Assembly: GCF_024256385.1 (NCBI RefSeq)
Contig: NZ_JAMLFW010000001.1
Location: 5,208,001 to 5,272,000, forward strand
Direction of reading: 5' to 3'
Length of the DNA: 64,000 nt
DNA from: Anatilimnocola floriformis
GTDB lineage: Bacteria; Planctomycetota; Planctomycetia; Pirellulales; Pirellulaceae
The notes under the pieces: model-generated
What the model was told of the DNA's origin: nothing
Databases searched by the model: none
The model's input: the letters and a program-made list of their open reading frames with translations, nothing else
Position numbers and translations under genes: made by a program
Shown here: positions 37,525 to 46,054 of the stretch, piece by piece
How the letters are laid out: each line of letters starts with the position of its first letter
Position numbering within the stretch: the first letter of the stretch is position 1

Positions 37525-38877
37525 ATGTTTAAAAGAATTCTGATTGCTAACCGCGGCGAAATCGCGCTGCGGATCATCCGGGCTTGCAAAGAGCTCGGCA
37601 TCGAAACCGTCTGCGTTTACAGCACAGCCGACAAGGGCTCGCAGTATCTGCAGCTCGCCGATCAAACCTATTGCATCGGCCCGCCGAAGAGCGTGCAGTC
37701 GTACTTGAAGATCGATCAGATCATCGCCGCTGCCGAACTGGGCGAGGTCGACGCGATCCATCCAGGTTACGGCTTTCTCGCTGAAAACGCCCACTTCAAC
37801 GAAGTGGTTCGCAGCTGCGGCTTTGGCTTCATCGGCCCCACACCCGAAGCCATGGATGCCCTGGGCGATAAGAACCGCGCTCGCGAAGCAGCCCGCAAAG
37901 CCAAAGTTCCCGTTGTGCCCGGCTCGGCTGGCTTGATCGAAGACGACGAAGAAGCCGTCAAAGTCGCCCGCGAAATCGGTTACCCCGTGCTCATCAAGGC
38001 TACGGCTGGTGGTGGCGGCAAGGGCATGCGCGTCGCTCCCAACGAAGCGGCCCTCAAGCCCGCGCTGCAAGCCGCCAAGACCGAAGCCGCCGCCGCGTTC
38101 GGCAACGCTGGCGTGTATCTCGAACGCTACATCGAAAAGCCCCGCCACGTCGAAGTGCAAATCATCGCCGATCACCACGGCAATGCGATTCACCTCTTCG
38201 AGCGCGAATGCTCGACTCAGCGCCGCCATCAAAAACTGATCGAAGAATCGCCGGCCCCGCGCTTGCCCGCCGCTCGTCGTCAGGAAATGTGCGACGCTGC
38301 CGTTCGCCTGGTAAAGACTGTCGGCTATCAAAACGCCGGCACCGTCGAGTTCATTGTCGATCAGCAGGACAACTTCTACTTCATCGAAGTCAACGCTCGC
38401 GTCCAGGTCGAACACCCCGTCACCGAAATGGTCACCGGCGTCGACATCATCAAGACGCAGATCTTGGTCGCCAGTGGCGAGCCGCTGCCGTTCAAGCAGG
38501 AAGACATCAAGCAGACCGGTTGTGCGATCGAGTGCCGCATCAATGCGGAAAACCCCGACCGCAACTTCCAACCCTGCCCCGGCTTGATCAAGCAGATGTA
38601 CATCCCCGGCGGCAACGGCGTGCGGTTCGACTCGCACGCTCACCCCGGCTACAGCGTGCCGCCATACTACGACTCGATGATCGGCAAGCTGATCGTCTAC
38701 AAGCCGACCCGCGCCGAAGCCATCGCCACCATGATCCGGGCCCTCGATGAACTTCGCTTCGAAGGGATCCAATCGACGGCTCCCTTCCACAAAAAGGTGC
38801 TCAGCCATCAGATCTTCGCCGACGCCTTGGTCGACACGGGCTTCGTCGAGCGGACCTTCCTCACCGCCGGCACCTAG
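37525..38877 (+). CDS. accC: Biotin carboxylase subunit of acetyl-CoA carboxylase
   Basis: 450 residues, the normal AccC length. The enzyme carboxylates biotin on AccB at the cost of ATP. The N-terminal [20 protein letters not shown] and [10 protein letters not shown], the ATP-grasp glycine loop [11 protein letters not shown], the [13 protein letters not shown] strand, [13 protein letters not shown] and [14 protein letters not shown] are all as in the family. The start is ATG 37525, directly behind the intercistronic hairpin. The last gene of the accBC pair; followed by an inverted repeat. Confidence 0.96.
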   Translation: MFKRILIANRGEIALRIIRACKELGIETVCVYSTADKGSQYLQLADQTYCIGPPKSVQSYLKIDQIIAAAELGEVDAIHPGYGFLAENAHFNEVVRSCGFGFIGPTPEAMDALGDKNRAREAARKAKVPVVPGSAGLIEDDEEAVKVAREIGYPVLIKATAGGGGKGMRVAPNEAALKPALQAAKTEAAAAFGNAGVYLERYIEKPRHVEVQIIADHHGNAIHLFERECSTQRRHQKLIEESPAPRLPAARRQEMCDAAVRLVKTVGYQNAGTVEFIVDQQDNFYFIEVNARVQVEHPVTEMVTGVDIIKTQILVASGEPLPFKQEDIKQTGCAIECRINAENPDRNFQPCPGLIKQMYIPGGNGVRFDSHAHPGYSVPPYYDSMIGKLIVYKPTRAEAIATMIRALDELRFEGIQSTAPFHKKVLSHQIFADALVDTGFVERTFLTAGT

Positions 38878-38897
38878 CCGGAACTAGGCAGGAATAT

Positions 38898-38938
38898 ATA
38901 ACAGGTTATTGCAATTTGATTTTGCCGTAACCTGTTAT
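38898..38938. terminator. Inverted repeat after accC
   Basis: ATAACAGGTTA (38898-38908) and TAACCTGTTAT (38928-38938) are perfect 11-base inverted repeats with a 19-base spacer, starting 21 bases after the accC stop. The long spacer and AT-rich stem make a weak terminator; a protein-binding site is also possible. The word AACCTGTTAT also occurs at 36807-36816 just before accB. Confidence 0.4.
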
Positions 38939-39055
38939 TCGGCAGCCACTTAAGCCAAAAGCACTGCACCTGGCTATAACCTTTTATAACCGCGACAAAA
39001 TGTCGTACCCGACAGTCGCGGATGGGAGCTGCACCAGCTAGCGGGCGGACGGTAT

Positions 39056-40033
39056 CTAGACCGTTGCGCGAGTCAGGCCGCCAGCAAAGGGCAGCGCGGG
39101 AAACGAACGCACTTGATATGGGGCAACATTTTGCTGCCGAGCGATGCCTAGCCACGTATCGATCATGCTGGGCAACCTTTGGTGGAGTTGCTCAACGGTA
39201 AATTGATTCGCCGCGACGCGTTGCAGTACCGCAGTGATCGGCTCGACGAATAGTGAGCATTGACCACGAGAAAGTTCTGTGGTCACGGCCTGCAGTTGTG
39301 CGGCCTGATTATCGAGACAGTAAACGGCGCCAGGATGCCTATAGACCGACTCGCCGAAGCAGAGCACGGGTAGTCGCTGATTCAAGGCTTCGATGGCTGT
39401 CGATGAATTGATGCAAGCCAGCGCGCGGCTGGCGCTCAATGCTTGCTGCAAAGTGGACGAATCGTCCCACAGATGGCCGCGCGACAGCACGAGTTCCTTC
39501 AGGCCTGCCGCTGGTGGATGGCGCGGATGCGGCCGGACTCGCACGCGGAGGGCGGAGTGCTTGGTAACGTGATCCACCAGCGCAGCCATGTCTCGAAACC
39601 AGGGCGAGTAATCGGTCAGTTGCGTGTCGCGGTCGTACTGCAGCAGCAGCAGGAGATCTCCCTTATCGCGCACCTGTAGCGGAGTCTGCCCGTTGGCGGC
39701 CAGCGGTTTGTTCGCCCAACTCGCGCCGATGTTTACTCCGACGTCGTCGAGTTGGACGGTGGCTTGCTGCGGATACCAGCCATGTTCTACGTAGACAACG
39801 TGGGCTCCCAGTTCGCGCAGCAGGCGCACGCTCGGCAGGTATCGCTGCTTGATGCCGTTCCAAACAAAGGCGAGATCCGGCCTGCCAGCCCACCAACGAT
39901 TGGGCAACCAACCACTCAACGGCCCAAACCAGTAATTCATCTGGTGCCCTTGGGCTTTGCAAGTCTGGGCGATCTGCTGAAGTGCTGGCAAGCAGCGCGC
40001 AGAGAACGGAAGTTGAACGAGGATTTTTGCCAT
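39056..40033 (-). CDS. Capsule-polysaccharide-type glycosyltransferase
   Basis: 325 residues. The C-terminal half follows the capsule synthesis/Kdo-transferase type (KpsC/KpsS-like and related glycosyltransferases): RVRPHPRHPP with the donor-binding His, then INSSTAIEALNQRLPVLCFGESVY, where Ser/Thr and Glu form the usual nucleotide-sugar pocket. The N-terminal half begins with a Rossmann-like strand (KILVQLPFSARCLP) and includes VVYVEHGWYPQ. No membrane segment or signal. It stands alone: no further surface polysaccharide genes are adjacent, and it is convergent with accC. A sugar-transfer role in surface glycan synthesis is likely; donor and acceptor unknown. Confidence 0.75.
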   Translation of the reverse strand: MAKILVQLPFSARCLPALQQIAQTCKAQGHQMNYWFGPLSGWLPNRWWAGRPDLAFVWNGIKQRYLPSVRLLRELGAHVVYVEHGWYPQQATVQLDDVGVNIGASWANKPLAANGQTPLQVRDKGDLLLLLQYDRDTQLTDYSPWFRDMAALVDHVTKHSALRVRVRPHPRHPPAAGLKELVLSRGHLWDDSSTLQQALSASRALACINSSTAIEALNQRLPVLCFGESVYRHPGAVYCLDNQAAQLQAVTTELSRGQCSLFVEPITAVLQRVAANQFTVEQLHQRLPSMIDTWLGIARQQNVAPYQVRSFPALPFAGGLTRATV

Positions 40034-40225
40034 TCGTCACCTTGCAGTCCAAGCGAAGCCGCCAAGTTTCGTCGCTTTGCTAGCAGTCATCACCCCATCG
40101 AATGATGGGACTTACCTGACTAATCGGCAAAATCGTTACAGACCAACATTACAAACGAAATGGCCGTTGCGGCTAGTTTGAAGGTTCCGCGGCAGACGGT
40201 GCTCTTGCACGAGACACTAGCAGAC

Positions 40226-41107
40226 CTACTTCAGATCGAGCAGAAAATCTTGCGGACCGGTGGGGAGAACGACTCTTTGAGGTAGCGAGTGCAACCTGAA
40301 TTCGGAGAACTCCCGAAGCGTTCGCAGCGCGTTGTCCCACCATTCGAGTCGTGACACATTCACGCTCAATTCACGGGCGTGCTTGTGGGTAGAAACAATG
40401 GCGCACGAAACCCCGATCAGCAAGGTTAGCCAAAAGAAGTCACGCAGTTGCCAACGGAATACGGGCCTAAGTAGATCGGCAGCCGTAGCTTGTTCATACT
40501 TCTCATCAATCTGCTGACTCAACTCTGGCGTCAAAGATACGCCTGGGTGGGTGAGGTAGAAGGTCAACATGAAGATGGCTCCCGCAAATGCCAGCGTGCC
40601 AGTGAAGGGACGCAAATCGCAGTATCCGCTGATTGACATGCCGCAGGCCATCAGGATCGAGAAGGGAGTAACGAAGCGGTAGACGCTGAGAGAAGCCTTG
40701 GAGTATGCCTTGCCGGTCGTCGGTGCAGCCTTGCGAACCAGAATGCCGGCCAGAGCGCTGAGGGGCGCAACGACAACCAGTAGCAGGAGCGCAAAATCCG
40801 CGTCCATCATCCCGGTCAATAAGGATTGATCGCGTTCTGGCCTAGCTCCACCGAACGAATAGCTGCTGCTGTTACGACGCTGCCAGTCGTCGCTGACAAT
40901 CGAGAGTGTGTTGAATTCAGAGAGGTTAGTCCGCACGCCAAACCTCGTTTGAAGCTGATACGCCAACTCGTGGGTTGCTTGCTCCGTACGTTCTGCCTGT
41001 TCTTTCGCGAGGGAAAATTTGCGATAGCGGGCGTGCTCGGTCGCCAAGCCAATTAGCAGCCCGATTAACAGTGTCAGCCAGACGAATTCGCGCCAAGGAA
41101 ACGGCAT
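40226..41107 (-). CDS. Membrane protein with repeated WLTLLIG unit, unknown function
   Basis: 293 residues with about five membrane helices. The motif WREFVWLTLLIGLLIG at the N-terminus reappears near 225 as WQLRDFFWLTLLIG, each followed by a polar charged stretch (EHARYRK; THKHAREL), which looks like an internal duplication. Between them are LLLLVVVAPLSALAGIL, VTPFSILMACGMSISG and GTLAFAGAIFMLTFYL. No enzymatic motif. The gene is followed by the glycosyltransferase (192 bp away) and preceded by the hydrolase (24 bp), all on the minus strand. Confidence 0.7.
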   Translation of the reverse strand: MPFPWREFVWLTLLIGLLIGLATEHARYRKFSLAKEQAERTEQATHELAYQLQTRFGVRTNLSEFNTLSIVSDDWQRRNSSSYSFGGARPERDQSLLTGMMDADFALLLLVVVAPLSALAGILVRKAAPTTGKAYSKASLSVYRFVTPFSILMACGMSISGYCDLRPFTGTLAFAGAIFMLTFYLTHPGVSLTPELSQQIDEKYEQATAADLLRPVFRWQLRDFFWLTLLIGVSCAIVSTHKHARELSVNVSRLEWWDNALRTLREFSEFRLHSLPQRVVLPTGPQDFLLDLK

Positions 41108-41131
41108 GCATTGTTCCCGGTGACGTCAGGT

Positions 41132-42112
41132 CTAGCCTTGTTTGCGGAAGAAATCCTGCGTCTTCGAGAGCGCGGCGAGAATGTGGCGGAAGACGCTGTA
41201 GTGCCCGCCGGAGTACCAATGAATTTCTGGTTTGTCGAGCGCGTTCCATAACGCTTCGGTGCAGGCCTTGGGAATAACCTCGTCGCTCTCGGCGTTGAGC
41301 ATCAAGATGTGCCGGCCTTTGCAATTGCCGACGTAGTTGAGAGGCTCGATTTCTTTGACGGCGGCGCGGAAGTCGGTGAGCTGCGCACCCTGCGCGATGA
41401 GCTTGTCGCGCTCGCGGCGAAACTCGCGAGCCTCCCAAGCGATCTGGCCGAGGTCGCCGCCGGCGAGGAGCAGGCAGATGTTCTTGAGTCGGGGTTCCGA
41501 AGCTGCCGCCAGCGAGCCAGTGATTCCTCCGAGGCTGATGCCAAAAATGCCGAGCTGCTCGGGATCGATTTCGGGCCGGCTCATCAAAAAGCCGGTGGCC
41601 TGGCGAATGTCGAGAATAGCCTGCGTCATGCCAGCGATGGTCTCCTCGGGGTTAGCGCTGATCATCCGCTGCGGCGCGCCTGGCGCGCGGCGCGGACCGT
41701 AGTAGGGCATCTTTACGAACAGAGCCGCCGTGCCCGTTTGAGCGATCGCTCCGGCAAAGAGCCGCGAGAGCGCGAAGTCGCCGCCGAGAATGTGGAGCAC
41801 GATGACGGCAGGGCGCTTGGTCTTGGTGAGTTCGGCTCCGACCGGCTTGTAGTACTCGCAATGGATTGTGTTGTTGGCTTCGTGCGGCGTGACGACCGGC
41901 GAGGGGAACGTCACGTCCCAGATCTCGTGGTTCGAGAGCTGGACGTCGAGTTTTTTCATCTCGTAGTTGAACGAGTGCTCGGCCAGGCGAAATCGCTCGC
42001 CGACCTGCTGCTCAGCCGTTGCCGGCGCGGGATGAAAAGTGGCCGTCCCTTTTTCCGTGCCAACATAATCGCCGCTGAGGGTGAGCAGCAGAAGCGCGAG
42101 TGCAGCAGCCAT
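41132..42112 (-). CDS. Secreted alpha/beta hydrolase
   Basis: 326 residues with a short signal sequence (MAAALALLLLTLSG). The hydrolase fold is shown by the nucleophile elbow GISLGG (near 195), the acidic ligand in LMLNAESDEVIP and the catalytic His in SGGHYSVF. HILGGDF gives the oxyanion-hole region. GGGAA-type ribosome-binding bases lie just ahead of the ATG. Substrate is unknown; acetyl xylan esterase-like or peptidase-like relatives are possible. queC starts upstream on the same strand with 45 bp between the genes. Confidence 0.82.
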   Translation of the reverse strand: MAAALALLLLTLSGDYVGTEKGTATFHPAPATAEQQVGERFRLAEHSFNYEMKKLDVQLSNHEIWDVTFPSPVVTPHEANNTIHCEYYKPVGAELTKTKRPAVIVLHILGGDFALSRLFAGAIAQTGTAALFVKMPYYGPRRAPGAPQRMISANPEETIAGMTQAILDIRQATGFLMSRPEIDPEQLGIFGISLGGITGSLAAASEPRLKNICLLLAGGDLGQIAWEAREFRRERDKLIAQGAQLTDFRAAVKEIEPLNYVGNCKGRHILMLNAESDEVIPKACTEALWNALDKPEIHWYSGGHYSVFRHILAALSKTQDFFRKQG

Positions 42113-42157
42113 GCGAATTCCCGTCTAAATCCCGATCCGAGGAGAGAGGCACGCAAA

Positions 42158-42838
42158 TTATGGGGCTGGCGGCAGGGGAAGTACAGACGAATAAGTCGTG
42201 GGATCAGCGATGCCGGCCAGGGCAAAGGCTTCGCGTCGTTCTACGCACGTGCCGCAGCGACCGCAGTGAACCTCGCCCCCTTCGTAGCAGCTCCAGGTGC
42301 TAGCGAAATCGACGCCCAGGCGAGCACCTTCGCGCACGATGTCGGCTTTGCTGAGCGTGAGAAACGGCGTGTAGAGCTCGAGCGTGTCCCAATCGGCGAG
42401 CCCGAGCGCGTGGCGCATGGCTTCGACAAACGCCGGTCGGCAGTCGGGATAAATCGCGTGATCGCCGGCATGAGCGCCATACGCAACGCGGTCGCATTTC
42501 CGGCTCAGGGCCCAACCAGCCGCGATCGCGAGCATGATCATGTTGCGATTCGGCACGACCGTGGCCTTCATCGACTCTTCGGCATAATGGCCATGCGGCA
42601 CGGCAACATCGCTGCTGGTCAAACTCGACCCTGCCAAGAGTGGCGTGATCGCCCGCAGATCGGCGAGTCGCCATTCGATCTGCAACCGCTCAGCCGTCGC
42701 GCGCGCATATTCGAGCTCCCGCCGATGTCTCTGCCCGTAATCAATCGACAGCGCGAACACTTCATCGCCCGCCCGCAGCAAATGTTCGAGCATGACAGTG
42801 GAGTCGAGCCCACCGGAAAAAATGGCGATGCTGCGCAT
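42158..42838 (-). CDS. queC: 7-cyano-7-deazaguanine synthase
   Basis: 226 residues. QueC converts 7-carboxy-7-deazaguanine to preQ0 using ATP and ammonia, for queuosine in tRNA. The PP-loop SGGLDST is at residues 8-14; YGQRHRREL and VPNRNMIMLAIA are family marks; the C-terminal zinc site is CYEGGEVHCGRCGTC (Cys at 188-ish, then CxxCxxC). It follows trmB on the same strand, both concerned with tRNA modification. Confidence 0.95.
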   Translation of the reverse strand: MRSIAIFSGGLDSTVMLEHLLRAGDEVFALSIDYGQRHRRELEYARATAERLQIEWRLADLRAITPLLAGSSLTSSDVAVPHGHYAEESMKATVVPNRNMIMLAIAAGWALSRKCDRVAYGAHAGDHAIYPDCRPAFVEAMRHALGLADWDTLELYTPFLTLSKADIVREGARLGVDFASTWSCYEGGEVHCGRCGTCVERREAFALAGIADPTTYSSVLPLPPAP

Positions 42839-42842
42839 GGGG

Positions 42843-42925
42843 CTGGGAACTGGGGACTTGGGGCTGGGGAAATGCGGGCGAATTGGTACTAGAGTTTACC
42901 AGGGTTCCCAGTCCCTAGTTCCCAG
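42843..42925. repeat. Long inverted repeat across the trmB end
   Basis: CTGGGAACTGGGGAC (42843-42857) and GTCCCTAGTTCCCAG (42911-42925) match over 14 of 15 positions with a 53-base spacer; the right arm runs into the last codons and stop of trmB. The left arm is followed by a second GGGGCTGGGG. It may be a terminator between trmB and queC or a copy of a G-rich intergenic repeat. Confidence 0.4.
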
Positions 42926-43595
42926 CGCCTGCCGCTTCCTTCAGAAACTCCGAGCGATATACCGGCAGCTCGTGCAAGCGCGTGCGACGTTCGAAGTGGG
43001 TGCGGAAGTCGAGATCGTGCTCGGCGGGCGTTTCGGGCACGGCCAGGGGCCCCTGCAATTTGCCGGCGGGATTCGGCGGCAACTGCGCGATCAGTTCGAG
43101 CGTCGATTGATAGTACTCTTCGACGTCGGTCCAAAAATGGAGCTTGCCGCCGGGGATCAGTGTGCGGATGACATCCTGCAAGAATGACTCGTTGAGCACG
43201 CGACGACGGCGATGGCGTTTCTTCCACCACGGATCGGGAAAGTAAACGTGGACCGCGTGCAGCGAGCTATCGACAATCGCTTCGCGAAAAAACGCGAGGG
43301 CATCGCCGCAAGCCATTTTCGCATTGGTCCGCCCAGCGCGCGACAATCGCGAGGCCGCGAAGCGGGAATATTTCTTGGCGACTTCGATGCCGAAGAAATT
43401 GTGTTCAGGATTTGCGCCCGAGGCGCTGAGCATGAACAGGCCTTTGCCGCTGCCGACTTCCACTTCGAGCGGAGCGCTGCGGCCGAACATGGCGACGGGA
43501 TCGAACGGCTTGGGAACGTCCGTGGTCTCGACCAGGTGCGTGGCCAGATCCAGAGTGGGATCGATTTTGGGAAGAGCGCGGCGTCCCACGATCAA
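42915..43595 (-). CDS. trmB: tRNA (guanine-N7-)-methyltransferase
   Basis: 226 residues from TTG 43595. TrmB methylates G46 in tRNA. The SAM-binding VEVGSGKGLFM, GIEVAKKYSRFAASRL and the family motif VHVYFPDPWWKKRHRRRR, with the later LHFWTDVEEYY, are all present. The start is uncertain: TTG 43595 overlaps the fabZ stop as TTGA, GTG 43589 lies two codons on, and a longer reading to 43676 would run deep into fabZ and lacks family sequence. I prefer the coupled TTG. A queC-trmB-fabZ order on one strand suggests one transcript. Confidence 0.92.
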   Translation of the reverse strand: MIVGRRALPKIDPTLDLATHLVETTDVPKPFDPVAMFGRSAPLEVEVGSGKGLFMLSASGANPEHNFFGIEVAKKYSRFAASRLSRAGRTNAKMACGDALAFFREAIVDSSLHAVHVYFPDPWWKKRHRRRRVLNESFLQDVIRTLIPGGKLHFWTDVEEYYQSTLELIAQLPPNPAGKLQGPLAVPETPAEHDLDFRTHFERRTRLHELPVYRSEFLKEAAGAGN

Positions 43596-44122
43596 CCCTT
43601 CGCCGCAGCTTGTTGCTGCAATTTCTGCAGCGAAGAAACCGGAATCGGCACTCCCTTGAGCGTTCCCTCGATGCACAAGCGATCGCCCGCGATCCCTTGA
43701 AACTGGCAGATGATCATCCCGCCGCGGCGGACCTTGCCGAGTTTCGAAATCACGATAAAGCGTTCGCCGGGGAAAACCACATCGCGAAAGCGAACGTTTT
43801 CGAGCCCACCAAAGCCGACGACTTCGGCGCCCAGCAAGTCATAGCGCTGGGTGACGAAGCTGCACAGCTGGGCGATCGATTCGAGCATCACCACGCCCGG
43901 CATGATGGCCAGCTGCGGAAAGTGGCCGCGGACCCAAAAGTCGTCCTTCGTGGTGTCGCGATAGCCGACGCTGAGGTACTGCGTTTCGTCGACATAAACG
44001 ACGCCCGACAGCTGCTCCATCTCGTGGCGCTGCGGGTTGTACTTACGAATCTCCTCCAGCGTCGCCACGTGGCGGCTGAAATCGAGCTTGGAGATGTCGT
44101 ACAAGAATTCTTGCTGGGGCAC
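43592..44122 (-). CDS. fabZ: (3R)-hydroxyacyl-ACP dehydratase, FabZ type
   Basis: 176 residues. The hot-dog fold centres on the motif RGHFPQLAIMPGVVMLESIAQLC, in which the His of GHFP and the Glu of LESIAQ are the FabZ catalytic pair. The following GLENVRFRDVVFPGERF is the second conserved block. The N-terminus is about 30 residues longer than E. coli FabZ, so it could belong to the related BioZ/hot-dog dehydratases used in other acyl pathways. It overlaps trmB at its 3' end by 4 bases. Confidence 0.88.
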   Translation of the reverse strand: MPQQEFLYDISKLDFSRHVATLEEIRKYNPQRHEMEQLSGVVYVDETQYLSVGYRDTTKDDFWVRGHFPQLAIMPGVVMLESIAQLCSFVTQRYDLLGAEVVGFGGLENVRFRDVVFPGERFIVISKLGKVRRGGMIICQFQGIAGDRLCIEGTLKGVPIPVSSLQKLQQQAAAKG

Positions 44123-44226
44123 AGCGTTACCCTTACCAAACGCTGACGATCCGGACAGTTGTGCGCAGTGTCTTCTACGTGACGCTTTTTTGCGTGCAAC
44201 AGCGGCACGGAAGGCAGAAACGCCGA

Positions 44227-44325
44227 CTAGGTGCGGACCAGCTTTCGCTTGGCGCGCTTGGCTTTGCCATTGGCTGGACGCTTACCGTGATTGGCTTTTT
44301 TGTTCGTACGATGGGGCTTGGCCAT
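44227..44325 (-). CDS. 32-residue very basic protein, possibly ribosome- or nucleic-acid-associated
   Basis: A short frame from ATG 44325 to TAG 44227 encodes a 32-residue protein starting MAKPHRTNKKANHGKRP and ending KAKRAKRKLVRT. About 40 percent of residues are Lys or Arg, with no acidic residue. It is the first gene upstream of fabZ on the minus strand (104 bp away). The composition and the repeated KANHGKRP / ANGKAKRAK-like units resemble the tiny basic ribosomal proteins (bL34, bL36, bTHX) without matching any of them by memory. Read-through in the other frames is poor. It is shorter than usual gene-calling limits and is easily missed. Confidence 0.6.
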   Translation of the reverse strand: MAKPHRTNKKANHGKRPANGKAKRAKRKLVRT

Positions 44326-44551
44326 GACAGACTACTTGAAAAATAGAGTGGCTGAGAATGGTGACAAAATTGGAATCCCTCAAAATACCACGAGGCAGGA
44401 AATTGGGGAAGGGGAAAGCAAGGCTGAAGTGGGCTGCAAAGTTGTAATACAAAAAGTTGCAAATCCGCCGATTTTCGCTACTATCAAGCACCAGTCGCGC
44501 CCCTCCTGGCCGATGCAAAAGTATTCCCTCTCCACCTTGCTGGTTCTTCTC

Positions 44552-45568
44552 ATGCGCATTCGATCTCTCCGCGGCGGGTTTACTCTCGTCGAACTGCTCG
44601 TGGTCATCGCCATCATTGGCGTGCTGGTGGCGCTGCTCCTGCCGGCAGTTCAATCTGCCCGCGAAGCATCTCGCCGGATTTCCTGCTCGAATAACATGAA
44701 GCAACTCGCCTTGGCGTGCCTCAACTACGAAGACACCTACAAGAGCTTGCCGGTGGGCATTCAGTTTCCCAAAGGCGAGGCACCCGAATCTAGCCGCAAA
44801 CATGGCCCGAACTGGATCATCTCGATCCTTCCCTTCATGGAGCAGCAGCCGCTGTTTCAGAAGTTCGATCTGACGGTGCCGATCTCGCATGCGAATAACC
44901 GGGAACCGCGGGGCACTACGATCAAGGCTCTGTTGTGCCCAACCGATGGTTTCAACCGCCGGAAATTTGTCGGCATCGACGCCAATGAAGGTGACAACTG
45001 GGCGCGCGGCAACTACGGTTCCAGCGGGCTCAACTGGCAGCTCGATTCAAACGCTAACGGTCATTGGGGCGAGCCAAATATCACCGGTGTGATGGGTTGG
45101 AACGTTACCAGCCGCCTCGCTGAAGTTACCGACGGCTTGAGCCAGACGCTGATGCTGGGTGAATTGCGTTCTGGGTTGTTTGAGAATGATCGCCGCGGCA
45201 CGTGGGCGCTCGGGACTGCGGGCGCGAGCGCTATGTTCTGGCATGGCTGTGGCGGCGATGCTTATGGTCCCAATGCCGTCGATATCGACTCGGATGACGT
45301 CGAAGGCTGCTCTCTCTTCTACACGGCAGGGAACGCGCTGCTGAAAGCGCAGCGGATGGAATGCCATAACGGCTGCCCCAGTTACCAAGCCGCGACGCGC
45401 AGTTTGCATCCGGGCGGTACGGTCATCGGAATTTGCGATGGCAGCGTGCAATTCATCAGCGAGAATATTGAAACGGCCGGCAACTACGGCGCTTGCACCG
45501 TGCAGTCGGCCTGGGATCGCCTGATTACGCGTGAACAGGGCCAACCGCTCAAGGCCGGCACGTTCTAG
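44552..45568 (+). CDS. DUF1559 protein with type IV pilin-like N-terminus
   Basis: 338 residues from ATG 44552 (MRIRSLRGGFTLVELL). The N-terminus is a prepilin leader ending in RGG-FTLVE, with the hydrophobic LLVVIAIIGVLVALLLP helix and the SAREASRRISCSNNMKQLALA stretch found in this planctomycete family. The C-terminus has the HPGGTVIGICDGSVQFI motif (H-x-G-G...DGS). A frame open to 44291 would put the leader inside the protein, so the later start is preferred. The small lipoprotein and the di-heme peroxidase follow on the same strand. Role in surface or pseudopilus structure is inferred from the family. Confidence 0.9.
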   Translation: MRIRSLRGGFTLVELLVVIAIIGVLVALLLPAVQSAREASRRISCSNNMKQLALACLNYEDTYKSLPVGIQFPKGEAPESSRKHGPNWIISILPFMEQQPLFQKFDLTVPISHANNREPRGTTIKALLCPTDGFNRRKFVGIDANEGDNWARGNYGSSGLNWQLDSNANGHWGEPNITGVMGWNVTSRLAEVTDGLSQTLMLGELRSGLFENDRRGTWALGTAGASAMFWHGCGGDAYGPNAVDIDSDDVEGCSLFYTAGNALLKAQRMECHNGCPSYQAATRSLHPGGTVIGICDGSVQFISENIETAGNYGACTVQSAWDRLITREQGQPLKAGTF

Positions 45569-45634
45569 TGCGAGTCGCACCGACGTTACAGACCTGCTTA
45601 AAAACTACTCGAAGCGATTCTGATCCTAGGAAAC

Positions 45635-46054
45635 ATGATGCGACCTCTCCTGTATCTGACTGGCACGATGGCGTTGTTCCTGCTCGTAGGCTGCAGCGGT
45701 GAGGACACGATGTATCCCGTATCGGGCACCGTGAAATTCAGCGATGGGACGATCCCGCACGGTGAAGTCGCCACGATTCGCTTCGAGCCGGTAAAAGCCA
45801 ACAACGACGAAATGGGCAAGACTCCGGCAGCCGGTCAGATCGATGCCGAGGGAAAGTTTCGGCTCACGTCGAAGACATCGAACGACGGCGCTCGCGCTGG
45901 CGACTATAAGGTGACGCTGACGATCTTGAAGACCTACGGCAAGACCGATTCGCTGATCCCAGGCAAATACAACTTGGCGACTTCCACACCTCTTACCGCC
46001 ACGGTTGGCCCCAAGGGCCAAAAGCAATTCGATTTTGTGCTCGATCGCAACTGA
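45635..46054 (+). CDS. Small lipoprotein with carboxypeptidase-regulatory-like domain
   Basis: 139 residues. A lipoprotein signal ends in FLLVGC. The rest is a single beta-sandwich-like domain (YPVSGTVKFSDGT, then AGQIDAEGKFRLTSKTSNDGARAGDYKVTL), the partner type that often follows DUF1559 genes in planctomycetes. It ends where the peroxidase gene begins (TGATG overlap). Confidence 0.85.
   Translation: MMRPLLYLTGTMALFLLVGCSGEDTMYPVSGTVKFSDGTIPHGEVATIRFEPVKANNDEMGKTPAAGQIDAEGKFRLTSKTSNDGARAGDYKVTLTILKTYGKTDSLIPGKYNLATSTPLTATVGPKGQKQFDFVLDRN

Noticed and set aside
37423-38808. Minus-strand open frame of 461 residues
   Set aside because: Antisense to accC, whose family motifs are unambiguous.
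38940-39000. Second repeat block TAACCTTTTATAACC as a terminator
   Set aside because: Pairing is short and imperfect; no stable stem beyond the 38898-38938 repeat.
41309-42892. Plus-strand open frame of 527 residues
   Set aside because: Runs antisense through the hydrolase and queC genes; no motifs.
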